A stretch of DNA of 41,809 nt from an uncultured Clostridia bacterium (GCA_927417275.1 CAKMJV010000013.1:1-41809), one strand, 5' to 3'. Shown: positions 7,826 to 16,547, counted from the stretch's first letter. Notes: a model not told the origin generated them from the sequence alone. Translations and numbers: made by a program.

Positions 7826-10153
7826 TTATTGAGCGTATATAATACTGGTTTTACCTGTACAAACATAAATCTCATCTTTGTGAAAGAAAGTTATGGGTTT
7901 TACAGAATCAACAAGGCTTACCTTAAAACCTTTACTTGATGCACTGACTTCAATTTTCACACCTTGCCAAATAATCGTAAACACCAATTCTTCCCATTGT
8001 TCTGGCAAATGTGGTTCTATTCTAAGACGACCACTGTTCATTCGGACGCCACCAAAGCCATTAACCACACACTGCCATATGCCACCAATAGATGCTGCGT
8101 GTATGCCATCACAACTTGACTTTCGGTTTGAACCCAGATCGATTTTTGATGCACGTTTAAAAAGTTCATAGGCTAAGTCCAGTTGTTCCATATCAGCAGC
8201 AAGCACTGAGTGTGTTGATAAACTCAGCGATGAATCATGCAGCGTTTTGGGTTCATAGTATTGCCAGCATGCGCGTTTCACTTCATTGCTGAACTGATCT
8301 TCTAACAAGTAAAGCAAAATCATCACATCTGCTTGCTTCGATACTTGAATCTCGTTGACTTGTGAAAGATTATAAGATTTAAAGATTGAACCAACATGTT
8401 TTTGTGTTTTAAATGGCTGCAAATCTATAAGCCTCTTGCTTAGATACGTTTTGTCTTGTGGAATAATTCCTTGTTCATTTGGTTTTGGCAAGTAGATTAA
8501 CGGACTTTTTTTAATCCATTCTTGATAGACACGCGTAAGGTCCAAACGCTCATTTAATTGCTCATATATATGCGGTTTCTCAATTTTTAGTTGATCTGTA
8601 TACGCAACCGCTAAGTTGATGGTCCAATAAGCCATGTGGTTTGTAAAAGCATTATCATCAACATGCTCTTTGTATTCATCTGGACCTATGACATTATTGA
8701 TATGATACATTTGAGTCGTTTCATCCCATTCTAATCGAGAAGCCCAAAATTTTGCCGTATCAAGGATAATTTCATAGCCATAGCAATCCATGAACGATTG
8801 ATCCCCTGTCACATTATAATACTGCCATATGGCATAAGATACATCTGCTGTTATATGTTGTTCTATAAAACCAGACCATATTTTTGTAGGTTTTCCCGTA
8901 ATAATGTCTGCAGCCCCCCAGACTGGCGTTACTTCACCGTCATCGAGCCATGCAGACTCCCAAGGATACATCGCACCTTCATAACCCTCTTTTTTTGCTT
9001 TTTCCCTCGCACCACTAAGCGTCTTATACCGATACGTTAATAGCGATCGTGCAATATTCGGATGCGTATATATGAAATAAGGTAAAATGAATATTTCTGT
9101 ATCCCAGAAAATATGCCCTTTATACCCCTCTCCGCTTAATCCTTTCGCTGCAACACTCATCCGCGAATCATGCGCTGGTGTCATTATTGCCAGATGATAC
9201 TGAGCGAAGCGTATGACCAGTTGATCATATGGATTACCACTCTTAATGGTTATTGGCGCTGCCTCCCATACTTTAGTTAACCAAGCATCTGCACTTTTTG
9301 ATAAAAGTGTCTTATAACCTATTGGATGTATGACTTTTAGATGCGCTAAACTTCTCTCTTTGAGTTTTTCAATAGATTCATCCAAATCTCTACTGGTGTG
9401 AATTAATGATAGTTTTTCAATGACAAGCGTTTCCCCGGTTTTCAAAGACATTTGATGTGCATTATGAATTTTTCGACGGTCCATGACTACAAGTGCGTCC
9501 GGTTGAAAACATATATCATCGCGTTTGAAAGTGTGAACTGTGTTAATTACAACTTCAATTTCACTCTCTGTCGTTTTTTGAACAAGCTGTAAATAACGTT
9601 GATCATACAGTCTTTTATCACCATCTGCAAAATGCTGAATCCCAGAATTGGTCATTTGACCATTAATACCGCTTGTGATTTCTATCGCTGTGTCACAATT
9701 AAGTGCTTGTATTTCTATACGCTGCCCAATAAGGTGCAAGTCATCCATTGAAACAAATCTTAAAAACTTAAAAGCATATCGCGCTTTGTTTGTGTTTTCC
9801 CATTCAAAGGTCCTTTCGAGTTCACCACTTCGAAGATTTAACGTCTTAGAATATCCTTTTACATGTCCTTGTTTCAAATCGAGTATTTCGCCATTAACTT
9901 TAATCTCCATTTGAATGACATCTGCAATATTTGGAAGTTCAGTTACTTCATTCTTATAGAATTTGTTATAAGTACCCGCTACAAATGTATTTCTAACTTC
10001 TGACGCATACTTTTCCTCAGATGCTGATCTGATCCCCATATAGCCATTACCCAAAGACATAATCGCTTCTTCTTTGCCCAGATGATAGGGATCAAACACT
10101 TCTTCCACGATAAGCCAACTGTCCATACACTCATTTTCACTATTAAAAGTCAT
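7826..10153 (-). CDS. GH65 alpha-glucobiose phosphorylase
   Basis: This 775-aa enzyme matches glycoside hydrolase family 65: N-terminal WLIVEEVFDPYHLGKEEAI and LGNGYMGIRS, the phosphate/substrate-binding KGLSGEGYKGHIFWDTEIF, the catalytic-acid region NVIGPDEYKEHVDDNAFTNH with its Glu, and the C-terminal HAASIGGIWQCVVNGFGG. Family members cleave maltose, trehalose, kojibiose or nigerose with phosphate, releasing beta-glucose 1-phosphate and glucose in the cytosol. The linkage handled cannot be told from sequence inspection. The downstream pgmB in the same unit fits the beta-anomer product. The ATG at 10153 is preferred over an upstream in-frame ATG because GGAGG sits five bases before it. LacI-type operators lie directly upstream. 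Confidence 0.92.
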   Translation of the reverse strand: MTFNSENECMDSWLIVEEVFDPYHLGKEEAIMSLGNGYMGIRSASEEKYASEVRNTFVAGTYNKFYKNEVTELPNIADVIQMEIKVNGEILDLKQGHVKGYSKTLNLRSGELERTFEWENTNKARYAFKFLRFVSMDDLHLIGQRIEIQALNCDTAIEITSGINGQMTNSGIQHFADGDKRLYDQRYLQLVQKTTESEIEVVINTVHTFKRDDICFQPDALVVMDRRKIHNAHQMSLKTGETLVIEKLSLIHTSRDLDESIEKLKERSLAHLKVIHPIGYKTLLSKSADAWLTKVWEAAPITIKSGNPYDQLVIRFAQYHLAIMTPAHDSRMSVAAKGLSGEGYKGHIFWDTEIFILPYFIYTHPNIARSLLTYRYKTLSGAREKAKKEGYEGAMYPWESAWLDDGEVTPVWGAADIITGKPTKIWSGFIEQHITADVSYAIWQYYNVTGDQSFMDCYGYEIILDTAKFWASRLEWDETTQMYHINNVIGPDEYKEHVDDNAFTNHMAYWTINLAVAYTDQLKIEKPHIYEQLNERLDLTRVYQEWIKKSPLIYLPKPNEQGIIPQDKTYLSKRLIDLQPFKTQKHVGSIFKSYNLSQVNEIQVSKQADVMILLYLLEDQFSNEVKRACWQYYEPKTLHDSSLSLSTHSVLAADMEQLDLAYELFKRASKIDLGSNRKSSCDGIHAASIGGIWQCVVNGFGGVRMNSGRLRIEPHLPEQWEELVFTIIWQGVKIEVSASSKGFKVSLVDSVKPITFFHKDEIYVCTGKTSIIYAQ

Positions 10154-10183
10154 GATGCCTCCAAAAGTATTTAATATCAAGCG

Positions 10184-10250
10184 TCCGAAACGTTTCGGAA
10201 TCAAGTTGTAAAAAACCCGAAACGTCCTGGGGGAGCCCGAAACGTTTCGG
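10184..10250 (-). promoter_or_regulatory. Cluster of three LacI-family operator sites
   Basis: Two perfect palindromes share the core CCGAAACGTTTCGG: 10184-10199 (16 bp, with outer T/A) and 10237-10250. Between them at 10217-10230 is an imperfect copy with an intact left half, CCGAAACGTCCTGG. Centres are 32 and 20 bases apart. The central CG and symmetry are those of LacI-family sites, so the adjacent regulator gene is the likely binder. I could not place a convincing -35/-10 pair between them. Confidence 0.85.
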
Positions 10251-10258
10251 CTAATTCA

Positions 10259-11269
10259 TTATAACATGAAAACGCTTTTTCTTTCAAGTAATTTATGAGG
10301 CAAAATAATTTTATTTTTATGCGCTTCGTGTCGAATCATTTTTAAGAGTTGATGTCCCGCTTCATAACCCATGCCATAAAAATCCTGACTTACTGTTGTC
10401 AGCGGTGGCATCAAGTATTCTGCGAGGGGAATATCATCAAAGCCAACCAAGGATACTTGCTCTGGCACTTTAATTTCTAAAAACCGAAGTGCTTTTAATG
10501 CCCCAACAGCCATCATATCGCTGGCACAAAAAATCGCTGTAATCTCTGGACTTTCTGTCATGATTTTCAATGTGGTTTCATAGGCGATGTCTTCTTGAAA
10601 ATCACAATAATGAATAAACTTCTCATTTAACGGGATGCCCGCTTCTGTTAGGGCCAATACATAACCTTGAAATCGATCGGCTGTTATGGTGGCTTCTGTT
10701 CTTCCATTGAGGACAGCGATATTTTTGTGGTTGTGCTGGATCAAATGGTTTACAGCATCAAATGCTGCTTTTTTATTATCACATGAAATCGTCATCGTTT
10801 CTTTGCCTTTAACGGAGCTGTCTATCAAAACGCATGGAATATCACTATCAACCAGTTCCAAATAATAAGGATCATCTGTTCTGAGTCCATTTACTACGGC
10901 ACCACTAATGTTTTGTTCTTTGCAAAGCTGTACAAAACTTTTATCTCTTTGATGGACTGAACTGGTGGTAAACATAACGACTTCATAGCCTTCTGATTCA
11001 GCAAAATGGTACATACCGCTAATCAAGCTATAAACGATATTATCTCTACCGCCTGATTTCTCTAAATTTGATAAAATCAATGCGAGGGATTTGCTTTTTT
11101 GCGTCACTAAATTCTGTGCAGACCGATTCGCAACGTAGCCTATTTCCTTTGCAACTCGATTTACCCTTTCTTTGGTAGCTTGACTAACATCTGAATGATT
11201 ATTTAAAGCTCTAGACACTTGAGTCACAGATATACCAGTGAGTCTAGAAATATCTTTAATGGTTGGCAT
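10259..11269 (-). CDS. LacI family transcriptional regulator of the alpha-glucoside module
   Basis: A 336-aa repressor with the N-terminal LacI helix-turn-helix (TIKDISRLTGISVTQVSRAL) and hinge helix, followed by a periplasmic-binding-protein-like sugar-sensing domain (SLALILSNLEKSGG through VSLVGFDDIPLAEYLMPPLT). The start at 11269 has GAGGAG seven bases upstream; the preceding in-frame GTG overlaps that site. It is upstream of and co-directional with the phosphorylase, separated by 105 bases that hold three operator-like palindromes. The simplest reading is local repression of phosphorylase, transporter and pgmB until the disaccharide or its product appears. Confidence 0.93.
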   Translation of the reverse strand: MPTIKDISRLTGISVTQVSRALNNHSDVSQATKERVNRVAKEIGYVANRSAQNLVTQKSKSLALILSNLEKSGGRDNIVYSLISGMYHFAESEGYEVVMFTTSSVHQRDKSFVQLCKEQNISGAVVNGLRTDDPYYLELVDSDIPCVLIDSSVKGKETMTISCDNKKAAFDAVNHLIQHNHKNIAVLNGRTEATITADRFQGYVLALTEAGIPLNEKFIHYCDFQEDIAYETTLKIMTESPEITAIFCASDMMAVGALKALRFLEIKVPEQVSLVGFDDIPLAEYLMPPLTTVSQDFYGMGYEAGHQLLKMIRHEAHKNKIILPHKLLERKSVFML

Positions 11270-11314
11270 CGCGTTTCTCCTCACATATAAATCGTATCTA
11301 ACAACGTTTTGAAA

Positions 11315-11335
11315 ATTATACCATAAGTACTTATG
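11315..11335 (-). promoter_or_regulatory. lacI -10 box with adjoining 14-bp palindrome
   Basis: A TATAAT (minus strand, 11315-11320) lies 46 bases before the lacI start. Just upstream, in the place of the promoter spacer, is the perfect palindrome CATAAGTACTTATG (11322-11335). The -35 is poor. The palindrome is unlike the CCGAAACGTTTCGG sites, so if functional it would bind a different protein. Confidence 0.4.
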
Positions 11336-11340
11336 ATCTA

Positions 11341-12180
11341 CTAATAAGAAATTTTATCCTGTAGAAAAGTCCCTTTACTCAGATCATCAAATGCTTTATT
11401 TAATTCTTCTTTTGTATTCATAACGATTGGTCCGCCCCAAGATATGGATTCACCTAGCATCGTGGAACTGATAAATAATACTTGGGCTTTATCGTCAGTT
11501 GACTTTATTTCTACGTATTTACCCGATGTCAGCTTAACCGCAGTTTTTTCTTTTACCAATGTGTCGCCGATATATGCATCCCCTACTAATGTGAATACGA
11601 CGATGGATCTATTTTCTTCTGTATTTAGGGATATGGACGCGTTTGGATTAAGATGTATGTCGTAATAATCCAGTGGTTGATATTTACTTTGGAAACCCTT
11701 TTTATCTTTATAATTACCTGCAAGCAATCTTAGCATGCCATTTTCTATTGTGATGTCTTCGATTTCTGCTTTCTTTATGCTGCGATACTCTGGTGGTACC
11801 ATCTTATCTTTTGCTGAGAGATTTAGCCAAAGCTGTACACCCAACATTCTTTCAGATGCTGGAAGCTTCTCTTCATGTAAAATACCAGAGCCCGCTGTCA
11901 TCCACTGTACTTCGCCATCGGTAATGGTGTCTTCATTGCCCAAACTGTCTTTATGTGTCATCTTACCCTGATAGATATAACTAATGGTTTCTATGCCTCT
12001 ATGTGGATGCAATGGGAATCCCGCTATGTAGTCATCAGGATTCGAGCTGTCAAAGGAGTCCAGCAATAAAATGGGATCATACGCCTCCACGGTTTTAATG
12101 CCCAATACGCGAACGAGATTGACACCTGCGCCATCTCTTGTTTGAAAACCTGTTGCTTGATTTTGAATTTTTCTTTCCAT
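11341..12180 (-). CDS. Pirin family protein (cupin)
   Basis: A 279-aa bicupin of the pirin family. The N-terminal cupin carries the metal-binding histidines in GFPLHPHRGIETISYIYQG and the later HEE of SGILHEEKLP; DPILLLDSFDS and VQWMTAGSGI are family landmarks. Bacterial pirins include iron-dependent quercetinase-like enzymes and proteins that modulate metabolic enzymes, so the substrate is undefined here. The ATG at 12180 has GGAGG five bases upstream, and an earlier TTG is discounted for that reason. It stands between lacI and the catalase terminator and may be its own unit. A link to oxidative stress is only suggested by the neighbouring catalase. Confidence 0.9.
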   Translation of the reverse strand: MERKIQNQATGFQTRDGAGVNLVRVLGIKTVEAYDPILLLDSFDSSNPDDYIAGFPLHPHRGIETISYIYQGKMTHKDSLGNEDTITDGEVQWMTAGSGILHEEKLPASERMLGVQLWLNLSAKDKMVPPEYRSIKKAEIEDITIENGMLRLLAGNYKDKKGFQSKYQPLDYYDIHLNPNASISLNTEENRSIVVFTLVGDAYIGDTLVKEKTAVKLTSGKYVEIKSTDDKAQVLFISSTMLGESISWGGPIVMNTKEELNKAFDDLSKGTFLQDKISY

Positions 12181-12248
12181 ACGCACCTCCAATTATAAGT
12201 AACTTCCCTATTATTATACCATTTGAATGCGATCAAATCACATGGAAG

Positions 12249-12274
12249 CAAAAAAAAGACCGCCAAGAGCGGTC
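12249..12274 (-). terminator. Rho-independent terminator of the catalase gene
   Basis: On the minus strand GACCGC/GCGGTC (12258-12263 with 12269-12274) form a 6-bp GC-rich stem with a five-base loop, followed by a run of T. It sits about 35 bases after the catalase stop codon. Confidence 0.9.
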
Positions 12275-12308
12275 TCAGTTTAAAACATACCTTCGTTATT
12301 TTCCGAAC

Positions 12309-14378
12309 TTATGCCAAAATACGAACGGACTTTTCACGTTCCCATTGACGGGTTTTTGCCGCTGTGATAAAGGCTTCAACATTTTCTGCGCTTACCACCG
12401 CTTGATCTTCTTTAACACCTGCAATATTAAGAAGTGCTTGTCCACCATCATCGATGGCTATCGCTTTAAGATGACCGAAAGCATCTCGCACGAAATCGAT
12501 TGCGGCACTTTCTTTTGATAATGTTTTTGCGCCATCAACAGAAAGTATCACGGCCACCGCATCAAATAAAACCGACGGCGAACCTGCTAATTGACCATCT
12601 GCATCCATTTTAGAGCCGTCTGCGAGTTTTGCACCGCCTACTTTAGGTGCGATGATTTTTACGGTTGCGCCAGCTTCGATAGCGGCGTCTTTAATTTTCT
12701 TGATGACATCACCATCTGAACCTTCTGCGATTAGGATGCAAACACAGCGTCCCTTAAGTGTATCTTTCATTTTACCGATAACTTGCAAGGCGTGTGAGGG
12801 TTCAAATTCCTGAACAATCGCTGCAGATATTGGTTTTTCTGGCATTTTATCTAAAGCAAGACCCGCTGCTACTCGGTTTGCGAGGTCTTGGTCAATATGT
12901 CTCAAATGGCCCACCATTGCTTCGCGAATGTGCAAATGTTCCACCTTCGATAATTCAAAAACAAAAGCTGAGGCCATGTGTGCTTGCTCATAAGTGGTCT
13001 GGCTCACATAAAACATTCTTGCCTGACTATAATGGTCAGAGAAACTCTCTGGCCGAATACGGCCTTTCTCTCCTAATTCAGTAATCGCCGCACTTTGAAA
13101 TCCATGTAATGGTGTCTCACGTGGCGATGTTTCCGAGAGTGAATTGGGTTCATAAGCAACACGTCCTACTGGCTGATCCATCTGCATATAACCATCGCGT
13201 TGATGATTCGAAAATGGACACTTCGGTGCATTTATCGGGATTTGATGGAAATTAGGCGAACCCAATCGGAAAAGTTGCGTATCATGATAGGAATGTAAAC
13301 GTCCCTGTAACAATGGATCGTTTGAGAAGTCCATACCTGGTAAAATATGTGATGGGCAAAAAGCTACTTGTTCTGTTTCAGCAAAGAAATTATTTGGCCA
13401 TCTATCGAGCACCATTTTTCCGATGACTTTTAATGGTACCAGTTCTTCTGGAATCAATTTTGTCGGATCTAGATGATCAAACGGAAATTGATCGGCTTCC
13501 TCTTGTGTGAAAAGTTGCACTGCAAACTCCCACTCTGGGAAATTCCCAGACTCTATTGCTTCAAACAAATCGCGGCGGTGATAATCTGGATCCGCACCAG
13601 ATATTTTCACAGTCTCATCCCAAATGGTTGATTGTAAACCAAGCACAGGACGCCAATGGTACTTCACAAAAGTGGACTCGCCCTTTTCATTAATGAGTCT
13701 GAAACTATGCACACCAAACCCTTCAATCATACGTAATGAACGCGGTAGTGTGCGGTCAGACATGATCCACATCACCATGTGCATCGATTCCGGTGTAAGT
13801 GAAATGTAATCCCAAAAAGTGTCATGTGCCGTTGCAGCTTGTGGAAAACCACGATCAGGTTCCATTTTTATAGCATGGACAAGATCGGGAAATTTTATAG
13901 CATCTTGGATAAAAAAGACCGGGACGTTATTTCCAATTAGATCCCAATTGCCTTCCTTTGTATATAATTTCACCGCAAAACCACGCACATCACGCGGTGT
14001 ATCTATCGAACCCGATCCACCTGCAACAGTTGATATACGACTAAATACAGGTGTCTGCTCACCTACCTCAGTAAGTATTTTTGCCGTGGTATATTTTTCT
14101 AAGGATTCAGTGAGTTCAAAATAACCATGCGCACCTGAAGCACGTGCATGGACGATGCGCTCTGGGATCCGCTCGTGGTCAAAGTGCGTTATTTTTTCAC
14201 GGAGAATGAAATCTTCTAATAGTGTGGGTCCATGTGAATTCGCTTTTAAAGAATTCTGATTGTCTGCTATAGGGACACCTTGATTCGTCGTAAGTGTCGC
14301 ATGATCGCCCTTAACAACCTGATGCAGTTCACCACCTTTAGATTTTTCTTTGTTCTTTTTATGCTTTTCATTACTCAT
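12309..14378 (-). CDS. katE: Large-subunit (HPII-type) haem catalase
   Basis: At 689 aa this is a clade-2 catalase, which breaks down hydrogen peroxide in the cytosol. Catalytic His lies in RIVHARASGAHGYFE, catalytic Asn in GNNVPVFFIQDAIKFPD, and the proximal haem-ligand Tyr in HSYHDTQLFRLG. After about residue 520 comes the flavodoxin/DJ-1-like C-terminal domain typical of large-subunit catalases (GRCVCILIAEGSDGDVIKKI onward). The first 30 residues are lysine-rich, as in Bacillus KatE-type proteins. AAGGAGG precedes the ATG. It is monocistronic, with a terminator behind it and a long structured leader ahead. Such a catalase in a probable anaerobe indicates regular oxygen exposure. Confidence 0.95.
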   Translation of the reverse strand: MSNEKHKKNKEKSKGGELHQVVKGDHATLTTNQGVPIADNQNSLKANSHGPTLLEDFILREKITHFDHERIPERIVHARASGAHGYFELTESLEKYTTAKILTEVGEQTPVFSRISTVAGGSGSIDTPRDVRGFAVKLYTKEGNWDLIGNNVPVFFIQDAIKFPDLVHAIKMEPDRGFPQAATAHDTFWDYISLTPESMHMVMWIMSDRTLPRSLRMIEGFGVHSFRLINEKGESTFVKYHWRPVLGLQSTIWDETVKISGADPDYHRRDLFEAIESGNFPEWEFAVQLFTQEEADQFPFDHLDPTKLIPEELVPLKVIGKMVLDRWPNNFFAETEQVAFCPSHILPGMDFSNDPLLQGRLHSYHDTQLFRLGSPNFHQIPINAPKCPFSNHQRDGYMQMDQPVGRVAYEPNSLSETSPRETPLHGFQSAAITELGEKGRIRPESFSDHYSQARMFYVSQTTYEQAHMASAFVFELSKVEHLHIREAMVGHLRHIDQDLANRVAAGLALDKMPEKPISAAIVQEFEPSHALQVIGKMKDTLKGRCVCILIAEGSDGDVIKKIKDAAIEAGATVKIIAPKVGGAKLADGSKMDADGQLAGSPSVLFDAVAVILSVDGAKTLSKESAAIDFVRDAFGHLKAIAIDDGGQALLNIAGVKEDQAVVSAENVEAFITAAKTRQWEREKSVRILA

Positions 14379-14440
14379 AAGCGATTGCCTCCTTTATAAT
14401 TTGTCAGATTTCAAGGACCGGTTTTTGCTTAAGAATAGGC

Positions 14441-14515
14441 AAAAAAAACACCGATCATAATTGACCGGTTACGCTATTTGCTCGTCGCAGAGGCTAGCGT
14501 CCATATTTGCCTCTG
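14441..14515 (-). promoter_or_regulatory. Structured catalase leader: pseudoknotted hairpin followed by a terminator
   Basis: Reading the minus strand from the promoter, a 7-bp hairpin forms from 14509-14515 and 14488-14494 around a 14-base loop. Six loop bases, ACGCTA (14495-14500), are complementary to TAGCGT eleven bases after the stem (14471-14476), giving a possible H-type pseudoknot. One base later begins a terminator: ACCGGTC/GATCGGT (14463-14469 with 14450-14456, one G-T pair), a six-base loop and eight T (14441-14448). The tandem looks like an aptamer plus expression platform controlling the catalase. I cannot assign it to a known riboswitch family. The terminator might instead serve the upstream nucleotidase gene. 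Confidence 0.5.
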
Positions 14516-14561
14516 AAGTCATCGCTTTCATTTATTATGAAATTATAAATACACGTAATTT

Positions 14562-14591
14562 TTATTAGATACCCCAAATAGCATGTTTCAA
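14562..14591 (-). promoter_or_regulatory. Probable promoter of the catalase leader
   Basis: TTGAAA (14586-14591) and TAATAA (14562-14567) on the minus strand are 18 bases apart. Transcription starting near 14555 would give a 5' untranslated region of about 177 bases that contains the hairpin, pseudoknot and terminator. The promoter lies just after the nucleotidase stop codon. Confidence 0.5.
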
Positions 14592-14621
14592 TCATATAAC
14601 ACATGGAGAAAACGGCTACTG

Positions 14622-16070
14622 CTACACGAGGATATATGTGCCACGAAGTTCAGAAAACATGGGTTTATGCTTTTCTAGATAGGTTTGCATGGCCTGTACT
14701 GCATGTATTTCCAACGCACTTCTTTGATGCCCGTATTTTTTTGATACCCCTTGTTCGGTTACAAACGCCACTTGATAAATACGTGTGGGTGCCAATGGTT
14801 CGTCTCCCACAAAAACTTGTTGAATACGTTGACCAGAAGGGTTTTCCACTTTCAAATAGACGGTAAGACCCAGTCCACGTTTGATATAACCACCCATTTG
14901 TTCATATGGGTCCGCTGCAAATGTGCGTTCTAAATTTTCTTCTAACATCAAGAGAATTTCATCTCCAGTTAACTTAACAGTGCCAATGGGTGGGTTCATC
15001 GGAATGATATTATAAAGATCATTTACCGTAATCGCTCCAGGAATCACTGGCCCACCATATCGCCATCCATTTGAAAAAGCTAACTCAGCACCTGATGCTT
15101 CTATAATGGATTGTAACAGAAAATTATCCATGGTCGATTCGAGCATCGTATAACGATTGAGTGCCGTGGCTGTTTCACCCACAATCTCACTCAGTTTCTC
15201 TTTATAAGGGGCAAGTTCTCGTTCAATAATATGTGACATAAAAGGATCTGGAATAATGTTTGCCTCTACTTCGATCAGTTGATGTTCATAGTTTGTGATT
15301 TTTCCATCAGCGACTTCTAAATCGATACGACCAAGAAACGAGCCATGGCAACCTGATTGCATTACAAGTGTCTGCCCCTGCATTACAGGCTCTGCAGTTC
15401 GATTATGCGTATGTCCACTGAGACATAAATCTATGCCCTGTACTTCTGAAATCAGTTTCATGTCCTGGGGAAACCCCAAGTGAGATATCAAAATAATTAA
15501 ATCGACTTTTTCTGTCTTTTTTAGTTTTTCTATCACCGGTGGAAGTTCTTCTCTACCAAGGGTGAACCTCAATCCTTCACTAAAAGAAGGTGGCATGGTT
15601 TCATCGATTATATTAGACGCAATACCGATAAGTCCTACTTTTAGACCGTCCATGTCTTTCACAATATAGGGTGGGAAAATCAAAGCATTGGTATTTTTGT
15701 CAAAAATATTTATGGCCAATACCGGAAAGTTTAACTCTGCAACCCGTTTTTCAAATAGCGATGGGCCATATGCAAATTCCCAGTGCGATGACATCGCATC
15801 AATCCCTAAGGCATTTACGATGGGAATCATGGCTGCACCATTCGTGGTAAATGCTGGATAAGTGCCATTTAAGGTGTCGCCATTATCACAGAAAAGCACG
15901 CGCTCTCTGTTTGATTCACGTATTTCTTGTACGAGCGTTGCGATTCGTGCATAACCACCAACCTCGCGATAAACCGCTTTGTTTGATTCCAAGAACATTT
16001 CTTGATGTAGATTAAAATAGGCATGGCTATCATTCATTTGAATGACTGTCAGCGATGATTTGTTTTTCAC
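14622..16070 (-). CDS. 5'-nucleotidase/SoxB-like metallophosphoesterase
   Basis: A 482-aa calcineurin-type metallophosphoesterase of the UshA/YfkN superfamily: MNDSHAYF near residue 12, FCDNGDTLNG, ILISHLGFPQD and the GHTHN box, then a C-terminal 5'-nucleotidase domain (FSNGWRYGGPVIPGAITVND and YEQMGG). Members hydrolyse nucleotides, cyclic nucleotides or related esters with two metal ions. The usual GNHEFD motif is replaced by SHWEFAYG, so the catalytic Asn-His pair is not conventional; this resembles a SoxB-like branch. There is no signal peptide, unlike most secreted relatives, so it is probably cytosolic. It starts with GTG after GGAGG. The substrate is unknown. Confidence 0.82.
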   Translation of the reverse strand: MKNKSSLTVIQMNDSHAYFNLHQEMFLESNKAVYREVGGYARIATLVQEIRESNRERVLFCDNGDTLNGTYPAFTTNGAAMIPIVNALGIDAMSSHWEFAYGPSLFEKRVAELNFPVLAINIFDKNTNALIFPPYIVKDMDGLKVGLIGIASNIIDETMPPSFSEGLRFTLGREELPPVIEKLKKTEKVDLIILISHLGFPQDMKLISEVQGIDLCLSGHTHNRTAEPVMQGQTLVMQSGCHGSFLGRIDLEVADGKITNYEHQLIEVEANIIPDPFMSHIIERELAPYKEKLSEIVGETATALNRYTMLESTMDNFLLQSIIEASGAELAFSNGWRYGGPVIPGAITVNDLYNIIPMNPPIGTVKLTGDEILLMLEENLERTFAADPYEQMGGYIKRGLGLTVYLKVENPSGQRIQQVFVGDEPLAPTRIYQVAFVTEQGVSKKYGHQRSALEIHAVQAMQTYLEKHKPMFSELRGTYILV

Positions 16071-16200
16071 TTAGTGCCTCCTTGTGATTTCTCACCAAAA
16101 GCCAGACTTAGCTTCTTCTCTATGCATACCCAAATCAACAGCGTATATCTCTGATTAACTAATACAATCCCGTAGCTAGTTCGCTCCACTTTCTAAACAT

Positions 16201-16232
16201 AAAAAAAGAAACCTACTCGTTAGCAAGTTCCT
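16201..16232 (-). terminator. Probable terminator after the 57-aa gene
   Basis: On the minus strand ACTTG/CGAGT form the top of a hairpin with a four-base loop; a bulge and a further GGAA/TTTC pairing follow, then seven T (16201-16207). It lies 20 bases behind the 57-aa gene stop. The stem is imperfect. Confidence 0.55.
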
Positions 16233-16251
16233 TAAGATATAATTTAATGTA

Positions 16252-16425
16252 TTATTTGTGTGTGCGATGCGTCAAACTTTCCTTTTGAGGATGATCCTCA
16301 TTTTTTAAAAACCAAATGTCTTTTTCGCTACGTCTAAGTTTGCTTTCAACACTTTCGAGAAACTCTTCTTGGCGCTTCTTTCTCTCTAAAAGTTCTTTCT
16401 CCTTATCGTTTACGTGATCAGACAT
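16252..16425 (-). CDS. 57-aa highly charged small protein
   Basis: A short frame with an excellent ribosome binding site (GAGGAGG, nine bases before the ATG at 16425) encodes 57 residues starting MSDHVNDKEKELLERKKR. It is rich in Lys, Glu and Arg, with a predicted long amphipathic helix over residues 8-40 and a His-containing tail ending THRTHK. No hydrophobic segment or cysteine is present. It is followed by a plausible terminator, so it has the layout of an independent small gene. I do not recognise the family. The good start signal and absence of any overlapping gene are the main support; protein-level evidence is lacking. Confidence 0.6.
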   Translation of the reverse strand: MSDHVNDKEKELLERKKRQEEFLESVESKLRRSEKDIWFLKNEDHPQKESLTHRTHK

Positions 16426-16547
16426 GGGGTATACCTCCTCTTGCTTAATTTATACCCAATTAAAAAAGAATCATGTGCATGATTTATTATTTAGTGATTG
16501 GGATCCAAACTTCGCAATACACTCCTTTTTACCTGAAATTTTAATAC

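Noticed and set aside
14450..14515. Assignment of the catalase leader to the c-di-GMP-I riboswitch
   Set aside because: Only short GGCAAA and GGACGC strings agree; the second domain and the conserved GACGCAAAGC segment are missing.
14527..14550. Possible PerR box (TTATAAT...ATAATAA) upstream of the catalase gene
   Set aside because: The two halves are separated by three bases instead of one and the second half does not fit the consensus; in such AT-rich DNA this is likely chance.
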